Shown here piece after piece: positions 9,653-18,655 of a DNA stretch of 64,000 bases (position 1 is its first letter; each line of letters begins with the position of its first letter). Both the position numbers and the translations under genes were made by a program. A model generated the notes under the pieces. It saw only the letters and a program-made list of their open reading frames with translations. It did not search any database and was not told where the DNA came from. The stretch is from contig NZ_FNPX01000008.1 of the NCBI RefSeq assembly GCF_900107415.1, positions 1 through 64,000 on the forward strand, read 5' to 3'. The stretch is from Jannaschia faecimaris. GTDB lineage: Bacteria; Pseudomonadota; Alphaproteobacteria; Rhodobacterales; Rhodobacteraceae.

Positions 9653-9964
9653 TCAGAGCCGAAAATACGTCAGCAACGGTGAATTCAGTACCGAATGCAA
9701 TACCCGCGCGTTACGCCTGTCGTCGTCGGTCTCGTTCTTTATTTCCCGCTCGTCGTGGTCGCTGGGATCGATCTCATTGGGGTCGTAGCCGTCCTCGTCC
9801 TCGGCGATTCCGGTCACGTGGGTCGTCCCGGTCTCTTCGTCGTAGGCAAGCCCATATCTCGCCGGCCCCTCGGACTTGTATCGCCGGTATGCATTGATGT
9901 CCGCATAGTTGAATACCAGCGTGAAGGATACCACGACTAGGAAGCCTATCAATTGGGCTTCCAT
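9653..9964 (-). CDS. Small single-pass membrane protein, unknown function
   Basis: I do not recognise this 103-residue protein. It starts with MEAQLIGFLVVVSFTLVFNY, one membrane segment with a very short N-terminus, then a hydrophilic tail with an acidic run (EDEDGYDPNEIDPSDHDERE). The ATG at 9964 is preceded by GGAG eight bases upstream, which decides against the longer frame reaching 10327. It stands alone between relics of other genes. Expression is plausible from the ribosome site, but no neighbour suggests a role. Confidence 0.5.
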   Translation of the reverse strand: MEAQLIGFLVVVSFTLVFNYADINAYRRYKSEGPARYGLAYDEETGTTHVTGIAEDEDGYDPNEIDPSDHDEREIKNETDDDRRNARVLHSVLNSPLLTYFRL

Positions 9965-10406
9965 GGAGATGCTCCGTTGCGGGATAATTGTTCGGGGCGT
10001 GGGGGCCAGCGCCAGCGCGCATAGCTCTCCGTTGGGGCCGTCGATCTCACTGCGGTGATAGGCCTCAGGCTCTCCTGTTTGGCGAGATGCCCAAAGTGTC
10101 GCGCGACGCGACGCAGAGGTCGCGGGTACGAGCGCGTTGATGAAGCGCCTTATGCCGCGAGGCTCATATATGATCGGGGAAGGTGCCGGGAACTTTGCGC
10201 ATCCTGGCCATCGAAGAAGAAGCGGGCATTCTTGCAACCATAGGTGTTGGTCAAAGAGAGGGCTCTTCCTTGCTGTTCGCTGCTGCATCCCCCGAGGTCG
10301 CCTGTGCCCAGTATGCGGTCTTTGCAAAGTCGGACTGGACGAGCGCTATAGATTGGCAGGGAGGGCGCGAACCTGATCCGCGCCCTTCAAGGTTTTCTGG
10401 ATGTGC
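9965..10406. other. Intergenic stretch, nothing recognised
   Basis: Between two small minus-strand genes. Overlapping short frames on both strands lack family features and ribosome sites. It may hold the promoter for the 103-residue membrane protein gene. Confidence 0.4.
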
Positions 10407-10628
10407 TCAGTAGCGTGATCGGCTGCAAAAGCCTGCATCATCGCAAAAGACACCGGCAAGCCCGCCGACAATGGCACCGCGGTCACCGTTTCCGTTGACG
10501 GCCTTCGCCGCACCATACCCGAGAGCTGCCCCGATAAGGCCGCGCTCCATATCACTGTCGATTGCGGCACCTGGCGCGCAGGCTGAGATTAGGGCGGTTG
10601 CTGCGATGAGAGGATAGATGAATTTCAT
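10407..10628 (-). CDS. Small lipoprotein with a glycine-zipper-like segment
   Basis: The 73-residue product starts MKFIYPLIAATALISAC, a lipoprotein signal with lipobox LISAC, so residue 17 would be the lipidated cysteine. The mature part contains GLIGAALGYGAAKAVNG and GAIVGGLAG, small-residue repeats of the glycine-zipper kind found in short outer-membrane lipoproteins. AGGAG lies upstream of the ATG at 10628, which rules out the longer 119-residue frame. Likely anchored in the envelope; its exact role is unknown. Confidence 0.65.
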   Translation of the reverse strand: MKFIYPLIAATALISACAPGAAIDSDMERGLIGAALGYGAAKAVNGNGDRGAIVGGLAGVFCDDAGFCSRSRY

Positions 10629-11183
10629 TTTGGTCTCCTGAGGGGCCGACAGTCCGCCGGCGGCATTGCGGGAATCGGGGGATTGCGGAGAACCGTGCCC
10701 TCGCAGCTCTCGCCGATGCATGTGCTCATACTCCGCAGGCGTTCTGTTATCCGAACACCGGCACACTTTCTGAGTGTGCTATCGGATGACAACGCTTCGC
10801 GATCATTCGGCCCGCAGATGCAATTGGTCGACAAAGCGCAAATCTGGGTTCTTTTTCCCAAGCCAAGTCAGGCACTTGGCTTTTTCTGATCTTCAAGAAA
10901 TTCAGTTCCCGACTGTTCCTGAGAAAATTCGTGCCTGACAAGTCTCCTGTAAGGGCCGGAAGCTGACCTCTTAGACGCAGGATCGAACGGCGGCTTCTTG
11001 TCCGCACAACGGTCACTGGTGATCATCGCAGCGAAGGGCAACCTGGAGCCCAGGGTGACGGATGCTGCTTCATGCATGAAGGTCAGCTTTGGCAGTTGGG
11101 TGCAGCAATCTGAAATAGAGGAACCTATGCGCCAGTTGGGCTTCCAGTTTGGCGCTAGGTGAGTTGCTGTTTGCCGGTCAGTT
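10629..11183. other. Intergenic stretch of about 550 bases, nothing recognised
   Basis: Divergent region between the small lipoprotein gene and the HEPN-like gene. Short frames are present on both strands but none carries a family signature or a convincing ribosome site. Confidence 0.4.
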
Positions 11184-11849
11184 GTGCAGATTGACTTCTA
11201 TGCCCGATCAGAGAAAAAATTTTTCGAGGAAGCTGCACCAGAACTTTGGTACACCTATGCTTACGAGTTGGCAGATATCGCCGATGCAGTTTTCAGAAAT
11301 TCGAAAGGCCAGTTTGTCGCCTACATGCACGAAGATGCCGACGGATCAATAACCAAGGCGCGCCGCCCTTTCGTATCTCGCCCAGTACTTCTCTTGTATG
11401 GGCTAAGCCTTGAAAACCTTATTAAGGGGCTTCTCATATCTGAAAACCCAAAGCTGATGCAGGGCGGGAAACTGAGTAAATACCTTCAAGTACATAATCT
11501 CGTAAAACTATCCAGGCGTCTAAAATCCATCCAGTTGGATGGCAGCGAACTTCAAATTCTCGAATTGCTGTCTGACGTGGTTCCTTACCATGGCCGCTAT
11601 CCAGTGCCACGCGGAGCAGAAAGTATGAAACCAGAACAGTACATCTCCGAGAGCATTTATGATGCTTGCAGGGCACTCTTCAAACGCTTGGAGATGCAGC
11701 TCTACAAACTGAATCATCAGGGCATTGATGCGCCGGAAGGGGTCCGCTTCGCAAATTTGCGGCTGACGCACCTAGACGGTGAAGCGGACTTTATCACCGA
11801 AGAGCTTGACATGGACTATGATGGCTTCCGAAGGGAGTTTGATAGTTAA
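11184..11849 (+). CDS. HEPN-like protein of unknown function
   Basis: A 221-residue cytoplasmic protein that starts with GTG at 11184; an in-frame stop at 11160 limits the choice. It is visibly more AT-rich than the core genes. The helical middle part YGLSLENLIKGLLI, followed by VHNLVKLSRRL and then GRYPVPR, resembles a group of HEPN-superfamily proteins in which an E-x-L-x-K-G helix precedes an H-(D/N)-L helix. The catalytic R-x4-6-H motif of RNase-type HEPN proteins is not seen, so nuclease activity is not implied. It has no toxin or antitoxin partner and lies just before an IS5-type relic. A transferred accessory gene is likely; the family call is tentative. Confidence 0.5.
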   Translation: MQIDFYARSEKKFFEEAAPELWYTYAYELADIADAVFRNSKGQFVAYMHEDADGSITKARRPFVSRPVLLLYGLSLENLIKGLLISENPKLMQGGKLSKYLQVHNLVKLSRRLKSIQLDGSELQILELLSDVVPYHGRYPVPRGAESMKPEQYISESIYDACRALFKRLEMQLYKLNHQGIDAPEGVRFANLRLTHLDGEADFITEELDMDYDGFRREFDS

Positions 11850-12091
11850 GCGACGGTCAATGGCACAGAAATCATGCCCTATCGGCCAAGTGGTGCCAAA
11901 AGCGCACATTCGATCGATAAAGATGAACGCCCGCTCCGTCCGCACATCGGACCCCGGTGCTCAATAGTTTTATGGTCTGCTTCCGGCCCAGAGCCGACAT
12001 TTATGATTCCATTCGGTGCGGCATCGCAGCTTTTCAAAAGCGGACCTTAGGCCCCATCTCAGCCAAACTCCCTGACGAAACCGATCGCCAA

Positions 12092-12214
12092 CTTCTCATC
12101 GAGATCATGTTCGGGCGATTGAAAGACGGGAGACGCGTGGCGACCCGCTACGACAGGTGTCCGAAGGTCATCCTCTCGGCCGTCGCACTCGCCGCAATCG
12201 TGATCTTCAGGTTG
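12092..12214 (+). pseudogene. C-terminal remnant of an IS5-family transposase
   Basis: The frame reads LLIEIMFGRLKDGRRVATRY, then DRCPKVILSAVALAAIVIFRL, the well-known C-terminal end of IS5-type transposases (..EIMFGRLKDWRRVATRYDRCP). The usual stop after VIFWL is lost, and the frame runs on into the next gene on the opposite strand. The stretch before it (11850-12091) holds no other gene I can support. Confidence 0.65.
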
Positions 12215-12226
12215 CGAGTCCTGAGC

Positions 12227-13234
12227 CTACGCCGCGACGGCCTTGGCCTGCATGTCGCTCATGATATCGGCCACGATCTCGAATGACCTGAGCCGCGCCG
12301 CGTGATCGTGAATCATTCCAGTGACCAGAAGTTCATCGGGCTTGTAGGTCTCAATCAGATCGCGAAGCCGGCTCCTGACGGTCGTGGGGGATCCCGTTGC
12401 GGAACACGACAGAGCCACGTTGATCTGCGCCTGCGTCGCCGGTGATATCTCGTTGGACATGTCTTCCATGGGGCGCGGAAGCTTGCCGGGCGTCCCATTG
12501 TGCAGCCGCGCGAATGCCAGCACCTGGGACGTGCGCAGATAGGCGGCTTCCTCATCGGTTGGAGCGGCGCAGACTCCGGCGGCCATCATGAAGTACGGTC
12601 GTTCAAGCCATTGCGATGGCCTGAATGTCTCGCGATAAATGGCGGCCGCCTCGCCCAGCATCGCTGGAGCAAAATGCGAGGCAAATGCGTAGGGCAGTCC
12701 CAGATGCGCGGCAAGTTGCGCACCGTAAAGGCTCGATCCCAGGATCCAGACCGGGACATGTGTGCCGGTGCCCGGGATCGCGCGAACGGCAGCCTCTGCA
12801 GGGGCATCGTCGAAATACTCGAGAAGTTCGATGACGTCCCGGGGAAAAGTGTCCTCCTGCGTCATATGACGCCTGAGCGCCCGCGCGGTCGCCAGGTCGG
12901 TTCCCGGTGCGCGACCGAGCCCGAGGTCTATGCGCCCCGGAAACAGGGTCTCAAGCGTGCCAAACTGCTCTGCCACGACCAGCGGCGCGTGGTTGGGCAG
13001 CATGATACCTCCGGCACCGACCCGGATTGATTTCGTAGCAGATGCGACATGCCCGATGACGACGGCTGTCGCCGCGCTGGCGATACCCGGCATATTGTGA
13101 TGTTCCGCCAGCCAGTAACGGTGATAGCCGAGACGTTCGGCCGTCTGGGCAAGTTCCACCGTGTGGGCCAACGCGTCGGCGGTGGTGTGCCCCTCGGGAA
13201 CAGGCGACAGGTCGAGAAGAGAAAAATGCTGCAT
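12227..13234 (-). CDS. yhbW: Luciferase-like (LLM class) flavin-dependent oxidoreductase, YhbW type
   Basis: A 335-residue cytoplasmic protein, the same length as E. coli YhbW. It carries the family blocks [63 protein letters not shown] and ALRRHM. YhbW belongs to the bacterial-luciferase-like monooxygenases that use reduced flavin; its physiological substrate is unknown. I chose the ATG at 13234 because GGAT lies upstream and the family starts there; an earlier start at 13282 would add 16 unsupported residues. It is monocistronic, with an IS5 relic at its 3' side and the tRNA gene upstream. Confidence 0.9.
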   Translation of the reverse strand: MQHFSLLDLSPVPEGHTTADALAHTVELAQTAERLGYHRYWLAEHHNMPGIASAATAVVIGHVASATKSIRVGAGGIMLPNHAPLVVAEQFGTLETLFPGRIDLGLGRAPGTDLATARALRRHMTQEDTFPRDVIELLEYFDDAPAEAAVRAIPGTGTHVPVWILGSSLYGAQLAAHLGLPYAFASHFAPAMLGEAAAIYRETFRPSQWLERPYFMMAAGVCAAPTDEEAAYLRTSQVLAFARLHNGTPGKLPRPMEDMSNEISPATQAQINVALSCSATGSPTTVRSRLRDLIETYKPDELLVTGMIHDHAARLRSFEIVADIMSDMQAKAVAA

Positions 13235-13409
13235 GTCAGTATCCTTTGACGAGTAGCTATGTACGAAAACCGCGCTGGCCAAGCGGCAAGACGCAATTCA
13301 TGGCGTCTCCGGTTCAGAGAATACGGCCTTGGCCGGAGCCTTACGCAAAACTCACGACGAACACGCACCTGACCAGAAAATACACATCAAATAAAGACCG
13401 GCGCGCGGC

Positions 13410-13483
<74 letters not shown>

Positions 13484-13569
13484 TCCCTCGAATCTGGAAT
13501 GTTTATAGTGCCGCGCTTGCACCCTTCGGGTCGCAGGCTTAGGTCGGACCGGCACAGGATGAGGGACTT

Positions 13570-15351
13570 ATGGCCGAGATCGCGAACGAAGCCGAGCGGG
13601 CAAGATCCAAGAAGATCGGCAGCCTGCGATCGCTGACGCCGTTCTTCCGACCGCATATCGGCCTGGTCGCGTCGGCAATCGCCGCGCTGGTCCTGACTGC
13701 CTTCATATCCCTGGTGCTTCCGCTGGCCGTGCGCCGCGTCGTGGACGGCTTTCAGGCCGGGGACGCGCAGTTGCTCGACCAGTATTTCGGCGCGGCCCTT
13801 GTGATTGCCGGGCTGTTGGCGCTGGGAACGGGCCTGCGATATTACCTGGTCACGGGGTTGGGCGAGCGTGTCGTAGCCGACATCCGCAAATCGGTCTTCA
13901 GCCGCATGATTGGCATGTCGCCTAGCTTCTACGATTCAATCCTGACGGGTGAGGTTCTTTCGCGGATCACGACCGACACAACGCTTTTGCTGTCGGTGAT
14001 CGGATCGTCTGTTTCGGTCGCGCTGCGGAACGTGCTGATCCTGATCGGTGGCATGGGCCTGATGATCTGGACAGCTCCCAAGCTATCAGGGTTGGTGTTG
14101 CTGATTGTTCCGGCTGTTATCATTCCGATTATCGTGCTCGGGCGCAGGCTGCGCAAGCTCAGCCGCGAAAACCAGGACTGGATTGCCGAGTCTTCCGGGC
14201 GGGCGTCCGAATGGTTGCTGAGCGCGCAGACGGTGCAGGCGTATACTTTCGAGGGGGAGGCCGCGGACCGCTTTAATTTGGTGACCGAGAAGAGCTTCCG
14301 TTCCGCCAAAACGCGCATTGCGGTGCGCGCGGTCATGACGATCATCGTCATCTCACTCGTGTTCGCGGGCATCGTCGGGGTTCTGTGGATCGGTGCGCGC
14401 GACGTGCGTGCCGATGTCATGACCATCGGGGAGCTGATCCAGTTCCTGATCTTCGCGATCATGGTTGCCGGGTCTGTTGCCGCCCTGTCGGAAATCTGGG
14501 GCGAGTTGCAGCGGGCGGCGGGCGCGACGGAGCGCTTGGTCGAGTTGTTGCAGATCGAGGACGATGTGACCGATCCGGCGCAGGCCGTTCCTGCCCCGAA
14601 GGTAGAGACGGTGACCTTCGAGAACGTCACGTTTCACTATCCCACGCGGCCCGAGATCAAGGCCTTGGACAATGTCACCCTGACCGTCGCACCGGGCGAG
14701 ACCGTCGCCTTGGTCGGGCCCTCGGGCGCTGGAAAGTCTACGGTGATCCAGCTGTTGCAGCGGTTCTACGACCCCGATGCCGGGCGTATTCTCTTGGGCG
14801 AGACGGACCTGCGGAACATGACGCGCGCGGACTTCCGGGCGCACATGGCGCTGGTGCCGCAGGACCCGGTGATCTTTGCCGCCTCCGCTCGCGATAACAT
14901 CCGTTTCGGCAATCCCGATGCCTCCGACGAGGCGGTGGAGGTCGCGGCGCGCGCCGCCGCTGCGCATGATTTCCTGGTCGAACTGCCGCAGGGCTACGAC
15001 ACCTATGTCGGCGAGCGAGGCGTGATGCTTTCAGGCGGTCAGAAACAGCGTATCGCCATCGCCCGCGCTATCCTGCGCGACGCTCCGGTGCTTTTGCTGG
15101 ACGAGGCAACCAGCGCGCTTGACGCTGAATCTGAACGCCTGGTGCAGGATGCCGTGGCGCGCCTTGCCCGCGATCGGACCACGATCATCGTCGCGCACCG
15201 ACTGGCGACGGTGAAGCAGGCGGACAGGATTATCGTGATGGAACGGGGACGCATCGCCGCCCAGGGCACCCATGAGGAGCTGGTGACGCAGGGCGGACTT
15301 TATGCCCGGTTGGCGAGGCTGCAATTCACTGACGGGATGGCCGCCGAATAG
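13570..15351 (+). CDS. ABC exporter, fused membrane and ATPase domains (MsbA/LmrA-like)
   Basis: A 593-residue half-transporter that would work as a dimer in the inner membrane. Six membrane helices fill residues about 30-310. The ATPase follows with Walker A GPSGAGKST (about 383-391), signature LSGGQKQR (about 487), Walker B LLLDEAT (about 510) and switch His543 in VAHRL. The length and order are normal for lipid or drug exporters of the MsbA/BmrA group; the substrate cannot be told from sequence. A ribosome site (ggatgaggg) precedes the ATG at 13570. The next gene starts 63 bases downstream in the same direction. Confidence 0.93.
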   Translation: MAEIANEAERARSKKIGSLRSLTPFFRPHIGLVASAIAALVLTAFISLVLPLAVRRVVDGFQAGDAQLLDQYFGAALVIAGLLALGTGLRYYLVTGLGERVVADIRKSVFSRMIGMSPSFYDSILTGEVLSRITTDTTLLLSVIGSSVSVALRNVLILIGGMGLMIWTAPKLSGLVLLIVPAVIIPIIVLGRRLRKLSRENQDWIAESSGRASEWLLSAQTVQAYTFEGEAADRFNLVTEKSFRSAKTRIAVRAVMTIIVISLVFAGIVGVLWIGARDVRADVMTIGELIQFLIFAIMVAGSVAALSEIWGELQRAAGATERLVELLQIEDDVTDPAQAVPAPKVETVTFENVTFHYPTRPEIKALDNVTLTVAPGETVALVGPSGAGKSTVIQLLQRFYDPDAGRILLGETDLRNMTRADFRAHMALVPQDPVIFAASARDNIRFGNPDASDEAVEVAARAAAAHDFLVELPQGYDTYVGERGVMLSGGQKQRIAIARAILRDAPVLLLDEATSALDAESERLVQDAVARLARDRTTIIVAHRLATVKQADRIIVMERGRIAAQGTHEELVTQGGLYARLARLQFTDGMAAE

Positions 15352-15414
15352 TGCGCACGCATTCGTGACGTCGGCGCAGATGACGGCCTCGGTTCGGGCA
15401 GCTATAGCTGACCT

Positions 15415-15624
15415 ATGGCAGACCCAGTTCTTCGAATCGGCCTTACCGGAACCGCACTGGCGGCGCTCTGTTGTCTGACGCCTGTCCTTCCGCTCGTGCT
15501 CGGGGCGATAGGGGCCGGATCGCTGGTAGCGTCGTTGTACCGCGACGCCGTGCTGCTGCCGATACTGGGCATCTTCATGCTAACGACGGGGTACGCTCTA
15601 TGGCGACGCAAGAAACGATCCTGA
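15415..15624 (+). CDS. merF: MerF-like small mercury/metal transport protein
   Basis: A 69-residue membrane protein with two hydrophobic helices. The first contains ALCCLTPVLPLVLGAIG; the vicinal CC pair followed by TPVL is the hallmark of MerF, which carries Hg(II) across the inner membrane. The second helix is LLPILGIFMLTTGYALW. Classical MerF has a second cysteine pair near its C-terminus; here the C-terminus is RRKKRS and that pair is absent. The next gene overlaps its end by 25 bases and is very Cys-rich, so it may supply the missing thiols. No merR, merA or merP is in the window, so the metal is inferred from the family only. Confidence 0.75.
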   Translation: MADPVLRIGLTGTALAALCCLTPVLPLVLGAIGAGSLVASLYRDAVLLPILGIFMLTTGYALWRRKKRS

Positions 15625-15818
15625 CCTCGCGCCTGACTTGCCCAAAGTGTGGGTATTCTTCAGATGAAACGATGCCGACGAACGCCTGCGCCTTTTTCCA
15701 TGAATGCCCGGGGTGTAGCACTGTGTTGCGTCCACTTCCCGGGGATTGCTGCGTGTTCTGTTCTTACGGAACGGTCCCTTGTCCGCCAATTCAGGCCGGG
15801 AACGGGTGCTGCGGCTAA
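15600..15818 (+). CDS. GDCCVxC-type cysteine-rich small protein
   Basis: The 72-residue product carries CPKCGYSS, ECPGC, then PGDCCVFCSYGTVPCPP and ends GNGCCG, with 11 cysteines in all. The GDCCVFCSYG block defines a family of small proteins annotated as GDCCVxC stress-response proteins and often found beside mercury or metal genes. The ATG at 15600 lies inside merF, so translation is probably coupled. CPKC and CPGC could form a zinc-knuckle-like site; metal binding is inferred from cysteine spacing. Confidence 0.8.
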   Translation: MATQETILTSRLTCPKCGYSSDETMPTNACAFFHECPGCSTVLRPLPGDCCVFCSYGTVPCPPIQAGNGCCG

Positions 15819-15958
15819 TCGGGCAGCACCATTTTAAGGCTCAAATATATCAAAATATGGTTCGGTCGTAGCGTCCTTCTTGCGCTGGAAGGTTGCAGTC
15901 GGCATCTTGCCCGCCAAGAACCGCGGAGGGAGCCGCGGCGGACCGGGAGGGGATAAAC

Positions 15959-17848
15959 ATGGCACCATTCGCCAACAAGCAGGATATTCTGGACATCGAG
16001 GCCGCTGAGCCGTGGGAGGCCGCCCAGCCTGCGCGAACCGTCTACGAATTGCTGAGCCAGACGGCGGATCGGTTTCCTGACCGGCCCGCGATAAGCTACC
16101 AGTTGTTTTCAGGGCCGACCGACCCGGCCGAGACGCTGACATGGCGGCAATTCCACGGGCAGGTAACGCAGGCCGCCAACTTGTTCCATAGCTTGGGCGT
16201 TACCGAGACGGATACCGTCGCGTATATCCTGCCGAATTGCACCGAAGCCGCGACCACGCTTCTGGGCGCGACCGTTGCGGGCATCGCGAACCCGATCAAT
16301 CCGCTCTTGGAAGCTGAGCAGATCGCGGCCATCCTGCGCGAAACGGATGCCAAGGTCGTCGTCACGCTACGCGCCTTCCCCAAGACTGACTTAGCCCAGA
16401 AGGTGGCCGAAGCGGTCAAGCTGGCCCCCCATGTCACAACGGTGCTCGAGGTTGATCTGCACCGCTATCTGACCGGCCTGAAAAAGTTGATCGTACCATT
16501 GATGCGCCCCAAGGTCACGGTGATGCACAAAGCGCGGGTTCTGAGCTTCACCAAGGAAGTGGCCAAGCACCCCAAGGATACGCTCACCTTTGCCGATAGC
16601 GCGCGTGACCGCGTCGCTGCCTATTTCCACACCGGCGGCACCACCGGCCTGCCCAAGGTCGCGCAGCATCGGTACTCTGGGATGATCTACAACGGCTGGA
16701 TCGGCCACCGCCTGCTGTTCACCGAGCAGGACGTGGTCATGTGCCCGCTGCCACTGTTCCATGTGTTCGCCTGTCACGTGATCCTGATGGCTATGGTCGC
16801 CTCGGGCGCGCATGTCGTCTTCCCGACACCGCAGGGTTACCGGGGCGAAGGCGTGTTCGACAACATTTGGAAACTGATCGAACGCTGGAAGGTCACCTTC
16901 CTGATTACAGTCCCGACCGCCATGTCCGCAATGTTGCAGAGGCCGGTGAACGCGGACATTTCGACCATCAGGACTGCATTCTGCGGTTCGTCGCCGCTGC
17001 CACTGGAATTGTTCAGACGGTTCGAGGAGACGACAAATGTCAAGGTTGTCGAGGGGTATGGCCTGACCGAGGCGACCTGCCTTGTGTCGTGCAATCCCGT
17101 CGATGGGGTCAAGAAGATCGGCTCAGTCGGTATTCCTTTTATGCATACAGACGTGAAGATCCTAATTGATCGGGGCAAAGGCCCCGAGGAGTGCGCGACT
17201 GACACGGTGGGCGAAATCTGCCTCTCTTCGCCCGGCGTCTGGGCGGGCCACACCTATACCGAGGCCGACAAGAACGCCGAGTTGTTTCACTTCGATACGT
17301 ATCTGCGAACGGGCGATTTGGGTCGGCTGGATGAAGATGGCTACCTTTGGGTCACCGGGCGTGCGAAGGACCTGATCATTCGCGGTGGGCATAATATCGA
17401 CCCCGCCGAGATCGAGGAGGCACTGGCCGGGCATCCGGAAGTCGGCATGGCGGGTGCCATCGGTCAGCCCGACGCCTTCGCCGGGGAACTGCCTTGCGCC
17501 TATGTGGAATTGGTCGCTGGAGCCACGGTTACATCCGAACAACTGATCGCCTACTGCAAAGAGCACGTGCACGAGCGCGCGGCACATCCCAAGTACATCG
17601 AAATCCTGCCCGAGCTTCCGAAAACGGCCGTCGGCAAGATTTTCAAGCCGGATCTGCGCAAGAGTGCCATTACCCGGATATACAATGCTGCCCTGTCAGA
17701 TGCACATGTAAACGCGCGGGTTGCCTCGGTCGTTGAAGACAAGAAGCTTGGTCTGGTCGCCAAATTGGAAAAGACCGGCGAGGTGGAGGAGCGGGACGTG
17801 GTCGCCGTGATTGGCAACTATACGCGGCCCTGGGACTGGGTGGAGTAA
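15959..17848 (+). CDS. Acyl-CoA synthetase (AMP-dependent fatty-acid CoA ligase)
   Basis: A 629-residue adenylate-forming enzyme that activates a carboxylic acid with ATP and CoA. The nucleotide loop is present as YFHTGGTTGLPKVA, followed by EGYGLTEATC (adenine binding), YLRTGDLGRLDEDGYLW with the conserved Asp, hinge GRAKDLIIRGGHNI, and the C-terminal PKTAVGKIFKPDLR with the catalytic Lys. A GGGAGGGG ribosome site supports the ATG at 15959. The substrate is not evident; the length and lack of a CaiC-type or 4-coumarate signature suggest a medium/long-chain or aromatic acid. No beta-oxidation genes are adjacent. Confidence 0.88.
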   Translation: MAPFANKQDILDIEAAEPWEAAQPARTVYELLSQTADRFPDRPAISYQLFSGPTDPAETLTWRQFHGQVTQAANLFHSLGVTETDTVAYILPNCTEAATTLLGATVAGIANPINPLLEAEQIAAILRETDAKVVVTLRAFPKTDLAQKVAEAVKLAPHVTTVLEVDLHRYLTGLKKLIVPLMRPKVTVMHKARVLSFTKEVAKHPKDTLTFADSARDRVAAYFHTGGTTGLPKVAQHRYSGMIYNGWIGHRLLFTEQDVVMCPLPLFHVFACHVILMAMVASGAHVVFPTPQGYRGEGVFDNIWKLIERWKVTFLITVPTAMSAMLQRPVNADISTIRTAFCGSSPLPLELFRRFEETTNVKVVEGYGLTEATCLVSCNPVDGVKKIGSVGIPFMHTDVKILIDRGKGPEECATDTVGEICLSSPGVWAGHTYTEADKNAELFHFDTYLRTGDLGRLDEDGYLWVTGRAKDLIIRGGHNIDPAEIEEALAGHPEVGMAGAIGQPDAFAGELPCAYVELVAGATVTSEQLIAYCKEHVHERAAHPKYIEILPELPKTAVGKIFKPDLRKSAITRIYNAALSDAHVNARVASVVEDKKLGLVAKLEKTGEVEERDVVAVIGNYTRPWDWVE

Positions 17849-17891
17849 TCGGCACGGGTCCGTCGCCGGATCGGCAGGGAGCCCTCAATAC

Positions 17892-17917
17892 AAAAGACGC
17901 CCGCTCGCGCAGGCGTC
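17892..17917 (-). terminator. Rho-independent terminator of the cold-shock gene
   Basis: On the minus strand ggacgcc and gggcgtc pair around a 9-base loop and are followed by TTTTG. It lies 17 bases after the csp stop codon and could also stop transcripts from the acyl-CoA ligase side. Confidence 0.65.
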
Positions 17918-17933
17918 CAAGGGTTGCGCTCGA

Positions 17934-18143
17934 TCAGTCGAGCGCAACAAGTTCCGATGCCGATGATCGACCGTCACGGCCTTCGCGCATTTCAAATTGG
18001 ATCTTCTGATTGTCCCGTAGTCCCGTCAGTCCCGCACGCTCGACGGCAGAAATATGGACAAAAATGTCCTTTCCGCCGTCATCCGGTGCAATAAAGCCGA
18101 AGCCTTTGGTGGTATTGAACCATTTCACGGTGCCAGTGGCCAT
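17934..18143 (-). CDS. cspA: Cold-shock protein (CspA family)
   Basis: A 69-residue single CSD barrel that binds single-stranded RNA or DNA. It begins [10 protein letters not shown] and contains RNP1 KGFGFI and RNP2 DIFVHIS, both intact. GAGGAG lies upstream of the ATG. The roughly 170 untranslated bases before the divergent gene leave room for the long 5' leader that often gives csp genes cold-dependent expression; no specific cold-box was identified. Confidence 0.95.
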   Translation of the reverse strand: MATGTVKWFNTTKGFGFIAPDDGGKDIFVHISAVERAGLTGLRDNQKIQFEMREGRDGRSSASELVALD

Positions 18144-18316
18144 GACCGTGTCTCCTCAGTGTCGTCCCGCCCGCAACATCGCGGCGGCTTGGTGAACGAC
18201 GATATCGGGGCGTTTTGCAGCCCCTGCTTCGTCGACTGCCTTCGATCTGAACGACATGGAGTTGCGTCCGTCAAGGGTGTCGCGCAATATATGAAAACCG
18301 GCGAAGGAGGGGTGCC

Positions 18317-18652
18317 ATGATCGTTGTGACTGGCCTAAAGACTTGTGATAATTGCAAAAAAGCGGTCAAGGCTTTGGCGGCTCAGGGTGTTTCGGTCCGT
18401 CTGCGCGATCTCCGGGATGAGCCGGTTACCGCCGGTGAGATCAATTCTTGGTATGCCCAATTTGGCGGCAGCCTGCTCAATACGCGGTCAACGACATGGC
18501 GCAATCTGTCCGAAGCGGAGCGCGCCGATGACCCACTCGCGCTGATGGCGACGCATCCGGCGCTGATCAAACGGCCCGTGGTTGAGACGCCGAACGATCG
18601 GTACCTGGGGTGGACCACCGCAACCCGCGGGGCGCTTGGTCTTTCCGATTGA
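18317..18652 (+). CDS. ArsC/Spx-family reductase-like protein (YffB type)
   Basis: A 111-residue thioredoxin-fold protein starting MIVVTGLKTCDNCKKAVK, with a CxxC at residues 10 and 13. The Arg in KRPVV (IKRPVVETPNDRYLGW) is the family's anion-binding arginine. The short length and the DNC motif match the YffB subgroup, which looks like arsenate reductase but has no proven arsenate activity. A strong GGAGGGG ribosome site precedes the ATG. It is divergent from cspA and convergent with the long gene at 18656, with only three bases between stops. Confidence 0.85.
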   Translation: MIVVTGLKTCDNCKKAVKALAAQGVSVRLRDLRDEPVTAGEINSWYAQFGGSLLNTRSTTWRNLSEAERADDPLALMATHPALIKRPVVETPNDRYLGWTTATRGALGLSD

Positions 18653-18655
18653 AGA

